Assembly (NCBI GenBank): GCA_902470065.1
Contig: CABRFA010000005.1
Span: 1 to 64,000, forward strand
Reading direction: 5' to 3'
From: an uncultured Collinsella sp.
GTDB taxonomy: Bacteria > Actinomycetota > Coriobacteriia > Coriobacteriales > Coriobacteriaceae
DNA length: 64,000 nucleotides
The notes under the pieces are model-generated. The model had not been told where the DNA came from. It saw only the letters and a list, made by a program, of their open reading frames with translations, and did not search any database. The translations under genes and the position numbers were made by a program. Every line of letters starts with the position of its first letter. Positions within the stretch are counted from its first letter, which is position 1. This document shows, piece after piece, positions 1 to 7,971 of the stretch.

Positions 1-558
1 GAGCCCCATCACCTGAAGCTGCTCTAGATAGTAGGTGGCATCGGGCTTGCAGCGGGTGGCGTTTCCCATGTGCGTCACGAGCTCAAAGGGGGCGTCGGCA
101 AGGTCGCCCCAGCCCATGCGGCACTCGATGGCCCCCTGGGGAAAGCTGGGGTTGGTAAAGAGCGCGCAACGCAGTCCAGCGTCCTGTACGGCCTGGAGCG
201 CGGCGTGCGCGCCCGGCATGGCGTGGGCGTTAATGACATCGTCGTTCTTGTACGGAAGAACTTCGCGGTCATAGTAGGTAAACGCCTCGTAGATGAGGGG
301 ATCGGAGAGGCAGATCCCGCATCGGCGCTCGACCTCTTCTTGGTAAAACTCAAGATTGGTGCGGTTGTCCGTGCCGCTGCGGCGATTGGCGTTGAGGTCG
401 ACCAGGATGGTGCCGAGGCGCGCCATCGTGCCACCGCGGCTGCGGTGCCCGATATCCACGAGCATCGATGAGACATCCTTAAAATAGCGAAGGATGAACG
501 CGTTGAGGTTGATGCTGAGAAGCGTCTCGTCCATATCGAAAACGACTGCTTTGAGCAC
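1..558 (-). CDS. HAD-superfamily hydrolase, 3' end outside window
   Basis: Reads from a GTG at 558 on the minus strand without a stop to the window edge (186 codons). The N-terminus contains FDMDETLL, the DxDxT nucleophile motif of haloacid-dehalogenase phosphatases, and further on LFTNPSFP fits HAD motif II (hydrophobic residues followed by T/S). The GTG is chosen because GAGAAAGG lies 7 nt upstream; no ATG in this frame is better placed. The motif III/IV region is cut off, so the substrate cannot be judged; small phosphorylated metabolites are usual for this family. The gene is divergent from rpsA. Family assignment is firm, specific function unknown. Confidence 0.8.
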   Translation of the reverse strand, partial: MLKAVVFDMDETLLSINLNAFILRYFKDVSSMLVDIGHRSRGGTMARLGTILVDLNANRRSGTDNRTNLEFYQEEVERRCGICLSDPLIYEAFTYYDREVLPYKNDDVINAHAMPGAHAALQAVQDAGLRCALFTNPSFPQGAIECRMGWGDLADAPFELVTHMGNATRCKPDATYYLEQLQVMGL

Positions 559-647
559 GCGGGCACCTTTCTCGTAAATTTGATCTAGAGTCGTTGGCTC
601 CGGATACTTTACCCCAAAGCCAAATGCCTGGCTGGTTATCGTCAAGT

Positions 648-689
648 TGTGGAGACGTGTGTTCATAAGATTACGAAAAAGTCTCCACA
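648..689. repeat. 9-bp inverted repeat between HAD gene and rpsA
   Basis: TGTGGAGAC at 648-656 and its exact reverse complement GTCTCCACA at 681-689 are separated by 24 nt. It lies in the 315-nt gap between the divergent HAD and rpsA genes. It could be an operator dyad or a hairpin; it has no T-run. Apart from this and the promoter-like match at 714-742 I see nothing else in the gap. Confidence 0.4.
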
Positions 690-713
690 CGAGTAAAAAA
701 TCGCAGTTCACGC

Positions 714-742
714 TTGAAATCGAACTCATTTCCCCGTAACCT
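714..742 (+). promoter_or_regulatory. Possible rpsA promoter
   Basis: TTGAAA (714-719) is followed after 17 nt by TAACCT (737-742), which keeps the TA...T frame of a -10 box. It would give a leader of about 125 nt before the TTG start of rpsA. A second AT-rich TATAC lies a few bases further on. Only a consensus match. Confidence 0.35.
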
Positions 743-873
743 ATACGAACGTGATTGCATAAGCGTCACATTAGTATCTGTCGGCTCCCGAGTGTTCCTA
801 AACGTTGTGTGCTTGTCGCACCCTTCTGTAGGTCCTAGCAATCGGGGCCCCGTAGTTCGAAAGGGGTCCACCT

Positions 874-2040
874 TTGAGTGAGATTCAGAACTCGTCCATT
901 TTCTCTCTTGACGATGTCAACGAGGAGGAGATGAACAACCTCATCGACGGTACGATTACCGACTTTGATGAGGGCGATCTCGTTAGCGGCACTGTCGTTA
1001 AGATCGAGCATGACGAGGTGCTCGTTGACATCGGATTCAAGTCCGAGGGCGTTATCCCGGTCCGCGAGCTGTCCATCCGCAAGGACGCTAACCCTGCAGA
1101 CATCGTTGCACTCGGTGATCCCATCGAGGCTCTGGTTCTCCAGAAGGAGGACAAGGACGGTCGTCTGGTCCTGTCCAAGAAGCGTGCCGAGTACGAGCGT
1201 GCTTGGAACCGCATCGAGGAGAAGTTCAACTCCGGCGAGAACGTCGAGGGCGAGGTTATCGAGGTTGTCAAGGGCGGCCTGATCCTCGACATCGGCCTGC
1301 GTGGCTTCCTGCCCGCTTCCCTCGTCGACCTCCGTCGCGTCAAGGACCTCACCTCCTACATGGGTACCCGCATCGAGGCTCGCGTCATCGAGATGGACCG
1401 CAACCGCAACAACGTCGTCCTCTCCCGTCGCGTCGTGCTCGAGGAGTCCCGTAAGGCCGAGCGCTCCGAGATCCTGTCCAAGCTCAAGTCTGGCATGCGT
1501 CTCCAGGGCACCGTTTCCTCCATCGTCGACTTCGGCGCCTTCGTCGACCTCGGCGGTATCGACGGCCTCATCCACATTTCCGAGCTCTCCTGGAACCACG
1601 TCAACCATCCTTCCGAGGTTGTCAAGGTTGGCCAGGAGGTCGAGGTCGAGGTTCTCGACGTCGACCTCAACCGCGAGCGCATCTCCCTGGGTCTCAAGCA
1701 GACCACCGAGGATCCGTGGCGCGCACTGGTCAAGAAGTACCCCGTCGGCGCTATCGTCGAGGGCACTGTGACCAAGCTTGTCCCGTTCGGCGCTTTCGTC
1801 GACCTGGGCGAGGGCATCGAGGGCCTGGTGCACATCTCCGAGATGGCCAACAAGCACGTCGATCAGCCTTCTCAGGTCACCCACGTGGGCGACAAGGTTC
1901 AGGTCAAGGTCATGGAGATCGACCTCGACCGTCGTCGTATCTCCCTGTCCATGAAGTCCGCTGCTGAGACTCTGGGCGTCGAGATCGAGGTTACCCCGCT
2001 TCCTTCCGAGAAGAAGGACGAGGAGACCGACGCCGAGTAA
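874..2040 (+). CDS. rpsA: 30S ribosomal protein S1
   Basis: 388-residue protein with four tandem S1 RNA-binding (OB-fold) domains, roughly residues 38-105, 123-190, 207-275 and 292-361; the last two carry the typical FGAFVDLG...GLVHISE signature. Four domains rather than the six of E. coli is normal in Actinobacteria and Firmicutes. It binds mRNA on the 30S subunit and helps initiation. The start is a TTG at 874, supported by GAAAGGGG 7 nt upstream. The acidic C-terminal tail (EKKDEETDAE) is typical. Monocistronic: a strong terminator follows at 2065-2096. Confidence 0.95.
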   Translation: MSEIQNSSIFSLDDVNEEEMNNLIDGTITDFDEGDLVSGTVVKIEHDEVLVDIGFKSEGVIPVRELSIRKDANPADIVALGDPIEALVLQKEDKDGRLVLSKKRAEYERAWNRIEEKFNSGENVEGEVIEVVKGGLILDIGLRGFLPASLVDLRRVKDLTSYMGTRIEARVIEMDRNRNNVVLSRRVVLEESRKAERSEILSKLKSGMRLQGTVSSIVDFGAFVDLGGIDGLIHISELSWNHVNHPSEVVKVGQEVEVEVLDVDLNRERISLGLKQTTEDPWRALVKKYPVGAIVEGTVTKLVPFGAFVDLGEGIEGLVHISEMANKHVDQPSQVTHVGDKVQVKVMEIDLDRRRISLSMKSAAETLGVEIEVTPLPSEKKDEETDAE

Positions 2041-2064
2041 ATCGGTTTGACGATCACTTGTTTT

Positions 2065-2096
2065 AAGGGATCCGTCCGCAATGGACGGGTCCCTTT
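2065..2096 (+). terminator. rpsA terminator
   Basis: AAGGGATCCGTCC pairs with GGACGGGTCCCTT (one G-T wobble) across a 5-nt loop and is followed by a T-run. Classic intrinsic terminator 25 nt after the rpsA stop. Confidence 0.85.
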
Positions 2097-2177
2097 TTGC
2101 ATTTGGTGCCGAGATGCACGATGCTGCCCATGCTGTCCACAGGCTATTTGGTTGTCGCTGCATGAAAAATGCCGACA

Positions 2178-2201
2178 TCCCGCCTCGGGGAGGAGGCGGG
2201 A
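2178..2201. repeat. 9-bp hairpin upstream of rnpB
   Basis: TCCCGCCTC (2178-2186) and GAGGCGGGA (2193-2201) form a perfect stem with a 6-nt loop in the non-coding gap 2097-2345. No T-run follows, and no gene is recognisable in this gap. Confidence 0.4.
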
Positions 2202-2326
2202 ACGCACCGAGTAGGCGGAGGGGTGCGGAGCGCGGTCGCGTCTCGACTGACGACGTTGCCCATCGACTGAACTATTGTAGCGCATGGGTGGTTCTTGGTT
2301 TATCGTGCGAGCGCTTGTGTTGTGCC

Positions 2327-2354
2327 ATTGCCTGCGGCAACGGTGTGCTACACT
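2327..2354 (+). promoter_or_regulatory. rnpB: Probable rnpB promoter
   Basis: A -10-like TACACT lies at 2349-2354, about 7 nt before the first paired base of the RNase P RNA. The upstream -35 is weak (TTGCCT/ATTGCC near 2327-2333, spacing 15-16). Confidence 0.4.
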
Positions 2355-2360
2355 CTTGCA

Positions 2361-2727
2361 CTGCTGAGTGGGCCAGACGGTCGCGCGATGTGCTGCTTGC
2401 AGCACGCGTGAGGAAAGTCCGGGCTCCAGAGGGCGGGATGCCGGCTAACGGCCGGGCGGAGTGATCCGACGGAAAGCGCCGCAGAAAAGAAGACTCCCAC
2501 CTGCGTCGCAAGGCGTAAAGGGAAAAGCTGAAACGGTGGTGTAAGAGACCACCAGCGTCGTGGCAACACGGCGGCTTGGCAAGCCCCATCCGGAGCAAGC
2601 GCGAATAGGAACGCTATGGGCCGGCCCGGTCCGCGTTCGGGTAGCGTGCGTGGAGCTGCACGGTAACGTGCAGACAAGATAAATGACCGTTCACGACAGA
2701 ACCCGGCTTACAAGCCCACTCGGCACT
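2361..2727 (+). ncRNA. rnpB: RNase P RNA, bacterial class A
   Basis: Catalytic RNA of RNase P, which matures tRNA 5' ends. Universally conserved blocks are visible: GAGGAAAGTCCGGGCT near 2410 (P4 5' strand) and ACAGAACCCGGCTTACA near 2697 (P4 3' strand). The ends are set by the P1 helix: TGCTGAGTGGG at 2362-2372 pairs with CCCACTCGGCA at 2715-2725. The length of about 365 nt fits a type A RNA of a high-GC actinobacterium. The boundaries are estimates from P1. Confidence 0.93.
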
Positions 2728-2740
2728 TTGTTGACGCTGC

Positions 2741-2838
2741 GACGGCGTCAGCTGGCCGATTTGGCGCTCATTCGTCGGTCGCCGCCATAAGGCGTGCTCC
2801 CTCCTCTTTCGGGCCAAATCGACTCAGCTGACGCCGTC
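2741..2838. repeat. Covarying-stem inverted repeat, copy 1
   Basis: Arms of 27-28 nt (2741-2767 and 2811-2838) are nearly perfectly complementary, for example GACGGCGTCAGCTG against CAGCTGACGCCGTC, and enclose a 43-nt core beginning TCA and ending CTCCTCTTTC. The core resembles those of 18266-18367 and 19565-19669, while the arms are unrelated in sequence. It sits 13 nt after rnpB. The rest of the gap to 3036 shows only a loose hairpin, GCTGTC/GACAGC around 2843-2868, before a T-rich stretch. Confidence 0.7.
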
Positions 2839-3036
2839 TCGCTGTCTTTGCCTGATCATCGACAGCCTCATTTTTGTTGCAATCTCGACTTTCAAGGCAC
2901 CTTGCTCGCGCTGACGGGTTCTCGCTGTTGGTGACGGCATCATTGGCGTTCCCGTTCTTGTTGGCGAGGGCAATGGTGCTGTCTTTGCCGTATTATTGAG
3001 GCTGTTTGTTGCTGCGCTTTATTTTGTTGAGGGGCT

Positions 3037-3675
3037 TTGTTGGACAGCTATTTTACTCTGCAATCGAATATTGAGGTTTCGGGCGAGTTTTTGGACCGCA
3101 AGAGCCGGTTTATTGCCCAGCTGGTCCATATTGAGTCCGAGGATGAGGCGAATGCCTTTATCGAGATGGTTCGCAAGCGTCATTACGACGCTCGACACAA
3201 TGTCCCCGCGTGGATTTTGGTCGATGGACGCGAGCGCCAGAGCGATGACGGTGAGCCGAGCCGCACGAGCGGTATGCCGACGCTCGAGGTGTTGCGCGGC
3301 GCAGAGCTCAAAAATGTTTGCTGCGTGGTGACGCGCTATTTTGGTGGCACGCTGTTGGGGCCCGGTGGCTTGGTGCGCGCCTATACCGCGGCGACGCAGG
3401 CGGCGGTGGCCGCGGCTCAGGAGGCCGGGCAGATTGTCGAGATGACGAGTGTCGTGCCTGTTGACGTGCATGTGGCCTATCCGCAGTATGAGCAGGTGCT
3501 TCGTTTGGCGCAGGATTCGGGTGCCAAGGTTTCGGATACCGATTACGCGGATACCGTGACACTTCACTTGGTGTTTAAGGCAGGGGAGCAGGAGTCGTTT
3601 TGCGCCAAGATGCGCGAGCTTATGGCGGGGCGCGAGGAGATTGAGGTCGGCGCTCCCGAGTTTGCCGAGTTCTAA
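3037..3675 (+). CDS. YigZ/IMPACT family protein
   Basis: 212-residue member of the UPF0029/IMPACT family: an N-terminal IMPACT domain (about residues 15-125) with family signatures RKSRFIA, DGEPSRTSG and GTLLGPGGLVRAY, then a C-terminal DUF1949 ferredoxin-like domain. The bacterial function is not well defined; eukaryotic IMPACT modulates the GCN2 stress kinase. Tandem TTG codons at 3037 and 3040 are possible starts; GAGGGG at 3029-3034 favours the second (5-nt spacing). Single gene ending at a strong hairpin terminator. Confidence 0.85.
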   Translation: MLDSYFTLQSNIEVSGEFLDRKSRFIAQLVHIESEDEANAFIEMVRKRHYDARHNVPAWILVDGRERQSDDGEPSRTSGMPTLEVLRGAELKNVCCVVTRYFGGTLLGPGGLVRAYTAATQAAVAAAQEAGQIVEMTSVVPVDVHVAYPQYEQVLRLAQDSGAKVSDTDYADTVTLHLVFKAGEQESFCAKMRELMAGREEIEVGAPEFAEF

Positions 3676-3677
3676 CG

Positions 3678-3730
3678 GCGACGGCCGGCGTGCTTTTGGA
3701 TGGATTCCAAGTGCGCCGGCCGTCGCTTTT
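3678..3730 (+). terminator. Terminator after the YigZ-family gene
   Basis: GCGACGGCCGGCG (3678-3690) pairs perfectly with CGCCGGCCGTCGC (3714-3726) and is followed by TTTT. It separates convergent genes; the minus-strand side has no matching T-run. Confidence 0.75.
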
Positions 3731-3743
3731 CTGTTGCTGCCGT

Positions 3744-4190
3744 TTACTCGGCGAGCTGCTTTAGCACATCGCAGGCGATCTCGATGGCATCGTCGATGCA
3801 GCCGGGGCAGCTGCGGAGCGGACCCTTATCCGATCCGATGCCCTTGAGCGTGCCGCAGACGGTCGTCGTGTTCTTCTCGCCAAATCGCTTGGCAATCTCG
3901 CGCGACAGCTTGTAGGTCTGGCCTTTGGTCTTGGGGTTCTCCATGCCGTCGCTCATTACAAAGCCCATGATGGCAACAGCGCCCGAGATGGCGCCGCAGG
4001 TCTCGGTCATGCCACCCATGCCGGCGCCAAAGCCCTCGGTGAGGGTAAAGGCGGTCTGGGAGTCGAGCCCGACGGCAGGTGCGAGCGTGCAGGCAACGGC
4101 CTGTGCGCAGTTAAAGCCACGGGCGTGGTATTCGGCAGCTTGAGCCTGACAGGCGGCGATGTCGAGCTGGGCCGTATCGATTTGCTTCAT
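3744..4190 (-). CDS. C_GCAxxG_C_C family small redox-like protein
   Basis: 148-residue protein with the spaced cysteine pattern of the C_GCAxxG_C_C family: FNCAQAV near residue 27, GFGAGMGG followed by TCGAISGA, a VCG and a C-terminal CPGC. The family has no settled function; conserved cysteines suggest a redox or metal-binding role, and members are common in anaerobes. The ATG at 4190 is chosen over longer upstream readings because AAGGAG lies 6 nt before it. Divergent from the sulfhydrylase gene at 4421. Confidence 0.75.
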   Translation of the reverse strand: MKQIDTAQLDIAACQAQAAEYHARGFNCAQAVACTLAPAVGLDSQTAFTLTEGFGAGMGGMTETCGAISGAVAIMGFVMSDGMENPKTKGQTYKLSREIAKRFGEKNTTTVCGTLKGIGSDKGPLRSCPGCIDDAIEIACDVLKQLAE

Positions 4191-4353
4191 CGTTGTCTCC
4201 TTGGTTACGGTGTACCCGCCTATGGTACCCGTGACGGGGTATGTAATCATCGAGAGCTTCATGGATGCCTCATTTTTATCTATCGAGCAAATGCCCAAGG
4301 CTTGAGATAAATACCCCTGATCAATTTGTCCCATAACCTACCTTGGGGATGGG

Positions 4354-4382
4354 TTGAGAGGGGTGCAGGGTAGCGGTATCGT
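4354..4382 (+). promoter_or_regulatory. Promoter of the sulfhydrylase gene
   Basis: TTGAGA (4354-4359), a 17-nt spacer and TATCGT (4377-4382): 5/6 and 4/6 consensus matches at ideal spacing, about 40 nt before the start codon. I looked for a SAM riboswitch in this leader and saw none. Confidence 0.5.
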
Positions 4383-4420
4383 GAACCGAATAAAACGTAA
4401 CCCAGGCAAGGGAGCTAGAT

Positions 4421-5704
4421 ATGAGCGAGCAGACTATCGGTACTACATGTGTTCAGGGCGGCTATCACCCGGGAGATGCGGAGCCGCGCCAGGTGCCCAT
4501 CTACCAGTCCACCACGTGGAAGTACGACACGTCGGAGCACATGGGCAAGCTGTTTGACCTGGAGGAGTCTGGCTACTTCTACAGCCGTCTGCAGAACCCC
4601 ACGTGCGATTTGGTTGCCGCCAAGATTTGCGAGATGGAGGGCGGCACCGCAGCGATGCTCACGAGTTCGGGCATGGCTGCGAACTTCCTCGCGATCTTTA
4701 ACGTTGCCGGTGCCGGCGATCACGTGGTCGCAAGCTCTGCCATTTACGGCGGTACGTATAACCTGCTCGCCCACACCATGGGCCGCATGGGCGTGACCTG
4801 CACGTTCGTCGCCCCCGACTGCACCGATGAGGAGCTCGAGGCAGCGTTTAAGCCCAATACCAAGCTCGTCTTTGGCGAGACGATCGCAAACCCCGCCCTT
4901 GCCGTGCTCGATATTGAGCGCTTTGCCAAGGCCGCACATGACCACGGCGTGCCGCTGATGGTCGACAACACCTTCCCGACGCCCGTGATGTGCCGTCCCT
5001 TTGAGTGGGGCGCCGACATCGTTACGCACTCCACCACCAAGTACATGGATGGCCATGCGGCCTACCTGGGCGGCGTGATCGTCGACCACGGCCAGTTTGA
5101 CTGGATGGCCCATGCGGACAAGTTCCCGGGTCTCACCACGCCCGACGAGAGCTACCACGGCGTGACGTATGCCGAGAAGTTCGGTCGCGAGGGCGCCTTC
5201 ATTACCAAGGCAACCGCTCAGCTCATGCGCGACCTCGGCCCCATGCAGAACCCGCAGGCGGCGTTCTTCTTGAACAGCTCGCTCGAGAGCCTGCATGTGC
5301 GCATGCCGCGTCATTGCGAGAACGGCCTGGCCGTTGCCAAGTTCCTGCAGAGCCATCCCAAGGTGCGCTTCGTGAGCTATCCGGGCCTGGAGGGCGACAA
5401 GTACTATGACCTCGCTCAGAAGTACATGCCAAACGGTACCTGCGGCGTTGTGAGCTTTGGCTTTAATGGTGGTCGCGCGGCGGCCGAGACCTTTATGAAG
5501 AGTCTCAAGCTCGCCCAGATCGCCACGCATGTGGCTGACGCCCGCACCTGCTGCCTGCATCCCGCTAACGCTACGCACCGCCAGATGAACGATGAGGAGC
5601 TCATCGCCTGTGGCATCTCCGCCGACATGGTGCGCCTGTCGTGCGGCCTCGAGGACACGGCCGATCTGATTGCCGACCTTGAGCAGGCACTCGAGCAGTG
5701 CTAG
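4421..5704 (+). CDS. O-acetylhomoserine sulfhydrylase-type PLP enzyme
   Basis: 427-residue Cys/Met-metabolism PLP enzyme. The catalytic lysine is in HSTTKYMDGH (about residue 208), with SSGMAAN and the phosphate-binding SAIYGGTYNL region earlier. Length and the ATHVADARTC region fit MetY-type O-acetylhomoserine aminocarboxypropyltransferases better than the shorter gamma-lyases, but a methionine gamma-lyase activity cannot be excluded. It would make homocysteine (or methionine) from O-acetylhomoserine and sulfide. AAGGGAG lies 6 nt before the ATG. Monocistronic between its own promoter and a terminator at 5772. Confidence 0.82.
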   Translation: MSEQTIGTTCVQGGYHPGDAEPRQVPIYQSTTWKYDTSEHMGKLFDLEESGYFYSRLQNPTCDLVAAKICEMEGGTAAMLTSSGMAANFLAIFNVAGAGDHVVASSAIYGGTYNLLAHTMGRMGVTCTFVAPDCTDEELEAAFKPNTKLVFGETIANPALAVLDIERFAKAAHDHGVPLMVDNTFPTPVMCRPFEWGADIVTHSTTKYMDGHAAYLGGVIVDHGQFDWMAHADKFPGLTTPDESYHGVTYAEKFGREGAFITKATAQLMRDLGPMQNPQAAFFLNSSLESLHVRMPRHCENGLAVAKFLQSHPKVRFVSYPGLEGDKYYDLAQKYMPNGTCGVVSFGFNGGRAAAETFMKSLKLAQIATHVADARTCCLHPANATHRQMNDEELIACGISADMVRLSCGLEDTADLIADLEQALEQC

Positions 5705-5771
5705 GCTAGCTCCGTACAAGGTGCCGATGCTGGCAGAAAGCTTCTGTGACCTTTCGTTCCGATTCCGTAGG

Positions 5772-5819
5772 CGGGACCCCAATCGCGGCTGTTTGCAGGC
5801 GATCGGGGCCCCGTTTTTT
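5772..5819 (+). terminator. Terminator after the sulfhydrylase gene
   Basis: GGGACCCCAATCGC pairs with GCGATCGGGGCCCC (minor wobbles), followed by TTTTTT. A strong intrinsic terminator before the MFS gene. Confidence 0.8.
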
Positions 5820-5845
5820 GCGTTAGGCCACTCGAAAGGATGGAT

Positions 5846-7150
5846 ATGGAGAAAACTGCAGAGCAGCTGCGCCGCGAGCACATTGCCCTAGAGGGCGACA
5901 CCCATGGCAAGAACAAGTGGGCGATTCTGTTTACCGTGCTCATCATGACGTTTATGGTGTGTCTGGATTCGACCGTCGTGACCGTGGCGCTGCCCGTGAT
6001 GCAAAAGGAGCTGGGCGTGGGCCTCGATCGCATTCAGCTGGTAAGCTCGGTGTATCTGCTTGCGACTTGCGTGGCTATGTTGCCGTTTGGCCGTCTGGGC
6101 GACGTGCGCGGCAAGGTGAATGTGTTCCAGTTGGGCGTCATCGTCTTTTCGGTCGGTTCGCTGCTGTGCGGCCTTTCGGCCTCGCTTGAGGTTCTTATCC
6201 TGGCACGCATTGCTCAGGGCATCGGTTGCGCGGCGGCCATGGCTAACAACATGGGTATCATCACCGAGTCGTTTCCGGCGCGCGAACGAGGCCGTGCCAT
6301 GGGTATTCTCGCGACCTTTGTGGCCCTCGGCATGATGTGTGGCCCCGTGCTCGGCGGCATGCTGGTGGCAAGCTTTCCCTGGGAGAGCATCTTCCTCATC
6401 AACCTGCCCATTGGCGTGATCTCGTTTATCGTGGGACTCTACACGCTGCCGCATGTTAGGCCAGAGGCCGGCGAACGTCCCATGCCCCTTGCCGAGGCCG
6501 CTCGTCGCTGCTTAGCAAATTCGGCCTTCACCATCAACCTTGCCTGCATGCTCATCGTGTTCGTTGGCATTGGCGCATCCGAGTTTATTCTGCCGTTCTA
6601 TTTTCAGGACGCCCACGGCTTTGGTTCTGACATTTCCGGATTGCTCTTTTTGGCGCTGCCAATGGTGAATGCCTTTATCGGCCCGCTTTCGGGAACGGTT
6701 TCGGACCGTGTTGGCTGCGAGGGTCCCACGGCGGTCGGCCTGGGCGTGTATGTGTGCGGTCTCTTTGCAGTAAGCACGCTCGACGAGCACTCTTCTATCC
6801 CTGTGATCGTGTGCTGTGTCGCGTTTATGTCGTGTGGCACGTCGATTTTCCAGAGCCCCAACAACTCGCTGTACATGGGCTCGGCTCCGCGTGAGGCGCT
6901 CGGTTTTGCGGGTAGCTTGGGCAGTTTGGCGCGCTACGCCGGCATGGCACTCGGCATTACGGTGGCGTCACATATCCTATATGGACAGATGAGCGTGGCG
7001 ATGGGCGAGGCCGTGACCAGCTTTGTTGCAGGACGTCCGGATGTGTTCCTGTTTGGCTTTCGCTCGGTGTTCTACGTGCTCATGACTGTGGCCGCTGTGG
7101 GCTTTGCGCTCGCCATGGTGCGTTTGGTGAGGATGCGCGCCCGCCATTAG
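5846..7150 (+). CDS. MFS transporter, DHA2 (EmrB/QacA-like) family
   Basis: 434-residue integral membrane protein. LDSTVVTVALPVMQ in the first transmembrane helix and GRLGDVRGK in the following loop (motif A) are typical of DHA2 drug/H+ antiporters; about 12 hydrophobic segments are visible, fewer than the 14 of the longest family members. Likely exports a toxic or metabolic compound; the substrate is not readable from sequence. Two ATGs are possible (5840, 5846); the second is preferred because GAAAGGA is 5 nt upstream of it and would overlap the first. No neighbouring regulator. Confidence 0.8.
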   Translation: MEKTAEQLRREHIALEGDTHGKNKWAILFTVLIMTFMVCLDSTVVTVALPVMQKELGVGLDRIQLVSSVYLLATCVAMLPFGRLGDVRGKVNVFQLGVIVFSVGSLLCGLSASLEVLILARIAQGIGCAAAMANNMGIITESFPARERGRAMGILATFVALGMMCGPVLGGMLVASFPWESIFLINLPIGVISFIVGLYTLPHVRPEAGERPMPLAEAARRCLANSAFTINLACMLIVFVGIGASEFILPFYFQDAHGFGSDISGLLFLALPMVNAFIGPLSGTVSDRVGCEGPTAVGLGVYVCGLFAVSTLDEHSSIPVIVCCVAFMSCGTSIFQSPNNSLYMGSAPREALGFAGSLGSLARYAGMALGITVASHILYGQMSVAMGEAVTSFVAGRPDVFLFGFRSVFYVLMTVAAVGFALAMVRLVRMRARH

Positions 7151-7309
7151 CTTGTGGTGGCAGGCTTGCCACGAATCGTGCCTATCTACTGGTCTTGCAG
7201 CTTTATGGTGCTATGTGGCTTGTGGGGCGGGCGGGGGTCGGTCCGTGGTAGACTATCGAACAACGTTTATTAATCGCGCGGTATCGTTGCCGCGAGAAGG
7301 GGTTGCGCC

Positions 7310-7888
7310 ATGCAGGAGCTTGAGGATCGTATTCGCCATGACGGCATCGTAAAGGCCGGTAACGTCCTTAAGGTTGATGCCTTCCTCAACCACCAGTGCG
7401 ACGTTGAGCTGTTCGATCACATGGGTGCCGAGTGGGCCCGTCTGTTCGAGGGTGTCGAGATCAACAAGATCCTGACGATCGAGGCTTCGGGCATTGGTAT
7501 GGCCTGCATCGCGGCTCAGCATTTTGGCGGTGTGCCGGTGGTCTTTGCCAAGAAGGCGCAGTCCATCAACCTCGACGGCGAGCAGTATGCCACGACCATC
7601 TACTCCTTTACCAAGCAGAAGGAGTACCCGGTCATCGTTGGCAAGCGCTTCCTGTCCGAGGGCGACAAGGTTCTGATTATCGACGACTTCCTAGCCAACG
7701 GCTGCGCGCTCGAGGGTCTTATCAAGATCTGCGAGGCTGCGGGCGCCGAGGTTGCCGGCATTGGCATTGCGGTGGAGAAGGGTTTCCAGGGCGGTGGCGA
7801 TAAGCTCCGCGAGCGCGGCTTCCGCGTTGAGAGCCTGGCCCGTATCGCCGATATGGACTGCGAGAACGGCGAGATCACCTTCGCCTAA
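7310..7888 (+). CDS. xpt: Xanthine phosphoribosyltransferase
   Basis: 192 residues, the usual length of Xpt. It converts xanthine and PRPP to XMP in purine salvage. The PRPP-binding loop is in VLIIDDFLANG (about residues 122-132); TIEASGIGMA and FAKKAQS are family signatures. GAAGGGG lies 8 nt before the ATG. A TAGACT at 7249-7254 may be its -10. I found no purine riboswitch, which often precedes xpt in Firmicutes. It ends at the perfect palindromic terminator 7917-7952. Confidence 0.93.
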   Translation: MQELEDRIRHDGIVKAGNVLKVDAFLNHQCDVELFDHMGAEWARLFEGVEINKILTIEASGIGMACIAAQHFGGVPVVFAKKAQSINLDGEQYATTIYSFTKQKEYPVIVGKRFLSEGDKVLIIDDFLANGCALEGLIKICEAAGAEVAGIGIAVEKGFQGGGDKLRERGFRVESLARIADMDCENGEITFA

Positions 7889-7916
7889 GCGCGCAACACA
7901 AGCGATTGGTATGCGA

Positions 7917-7952
7917 TGTGACAAAGGGACTGTCCCTTTGTCACATTTTTTG
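7917..7952 (+). terminator. Perfect palindrome with T-run after xpt
   Basis: Fourteen-base arms TGTGACAAAGGGAC and GTCCCTTTGTCACA (7917-7930, 7932-7945) around a single T, followed by TTTTTT. It functions as an intrinsic terminator by appearance. The GGGACTG centre is shared with other palindromes in this window. Confidence 0.8.
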
Positions 7953-7971
7953 TATGAGGGGAGGTGTTGAT

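Noticed and set aside
75..566. 163-codon minus-strand frame and the 133-codon plus-strand frame at the left end
   Set aside because: The HAD protein is read in a different minus-strand frame from GTG 558; these frames have no domain match.
835..2178. 447-codon frame opposite rpsA
   Set aside because: Antisense shadow of rpsA, extends across its terminator and has no recognisable domain.
4191..4420. SAM riboswitch before the sulfhydrylase gene
   Set aside because: No SAM-I/IV-like core motifs are seen on either strand; a simple promoter match explains the region.
7151..7309. Purine riboswitch before xpt
   Set aside because: The conserved loop-loop sequences of the purine aptamer are absent in this 159-nt gap.
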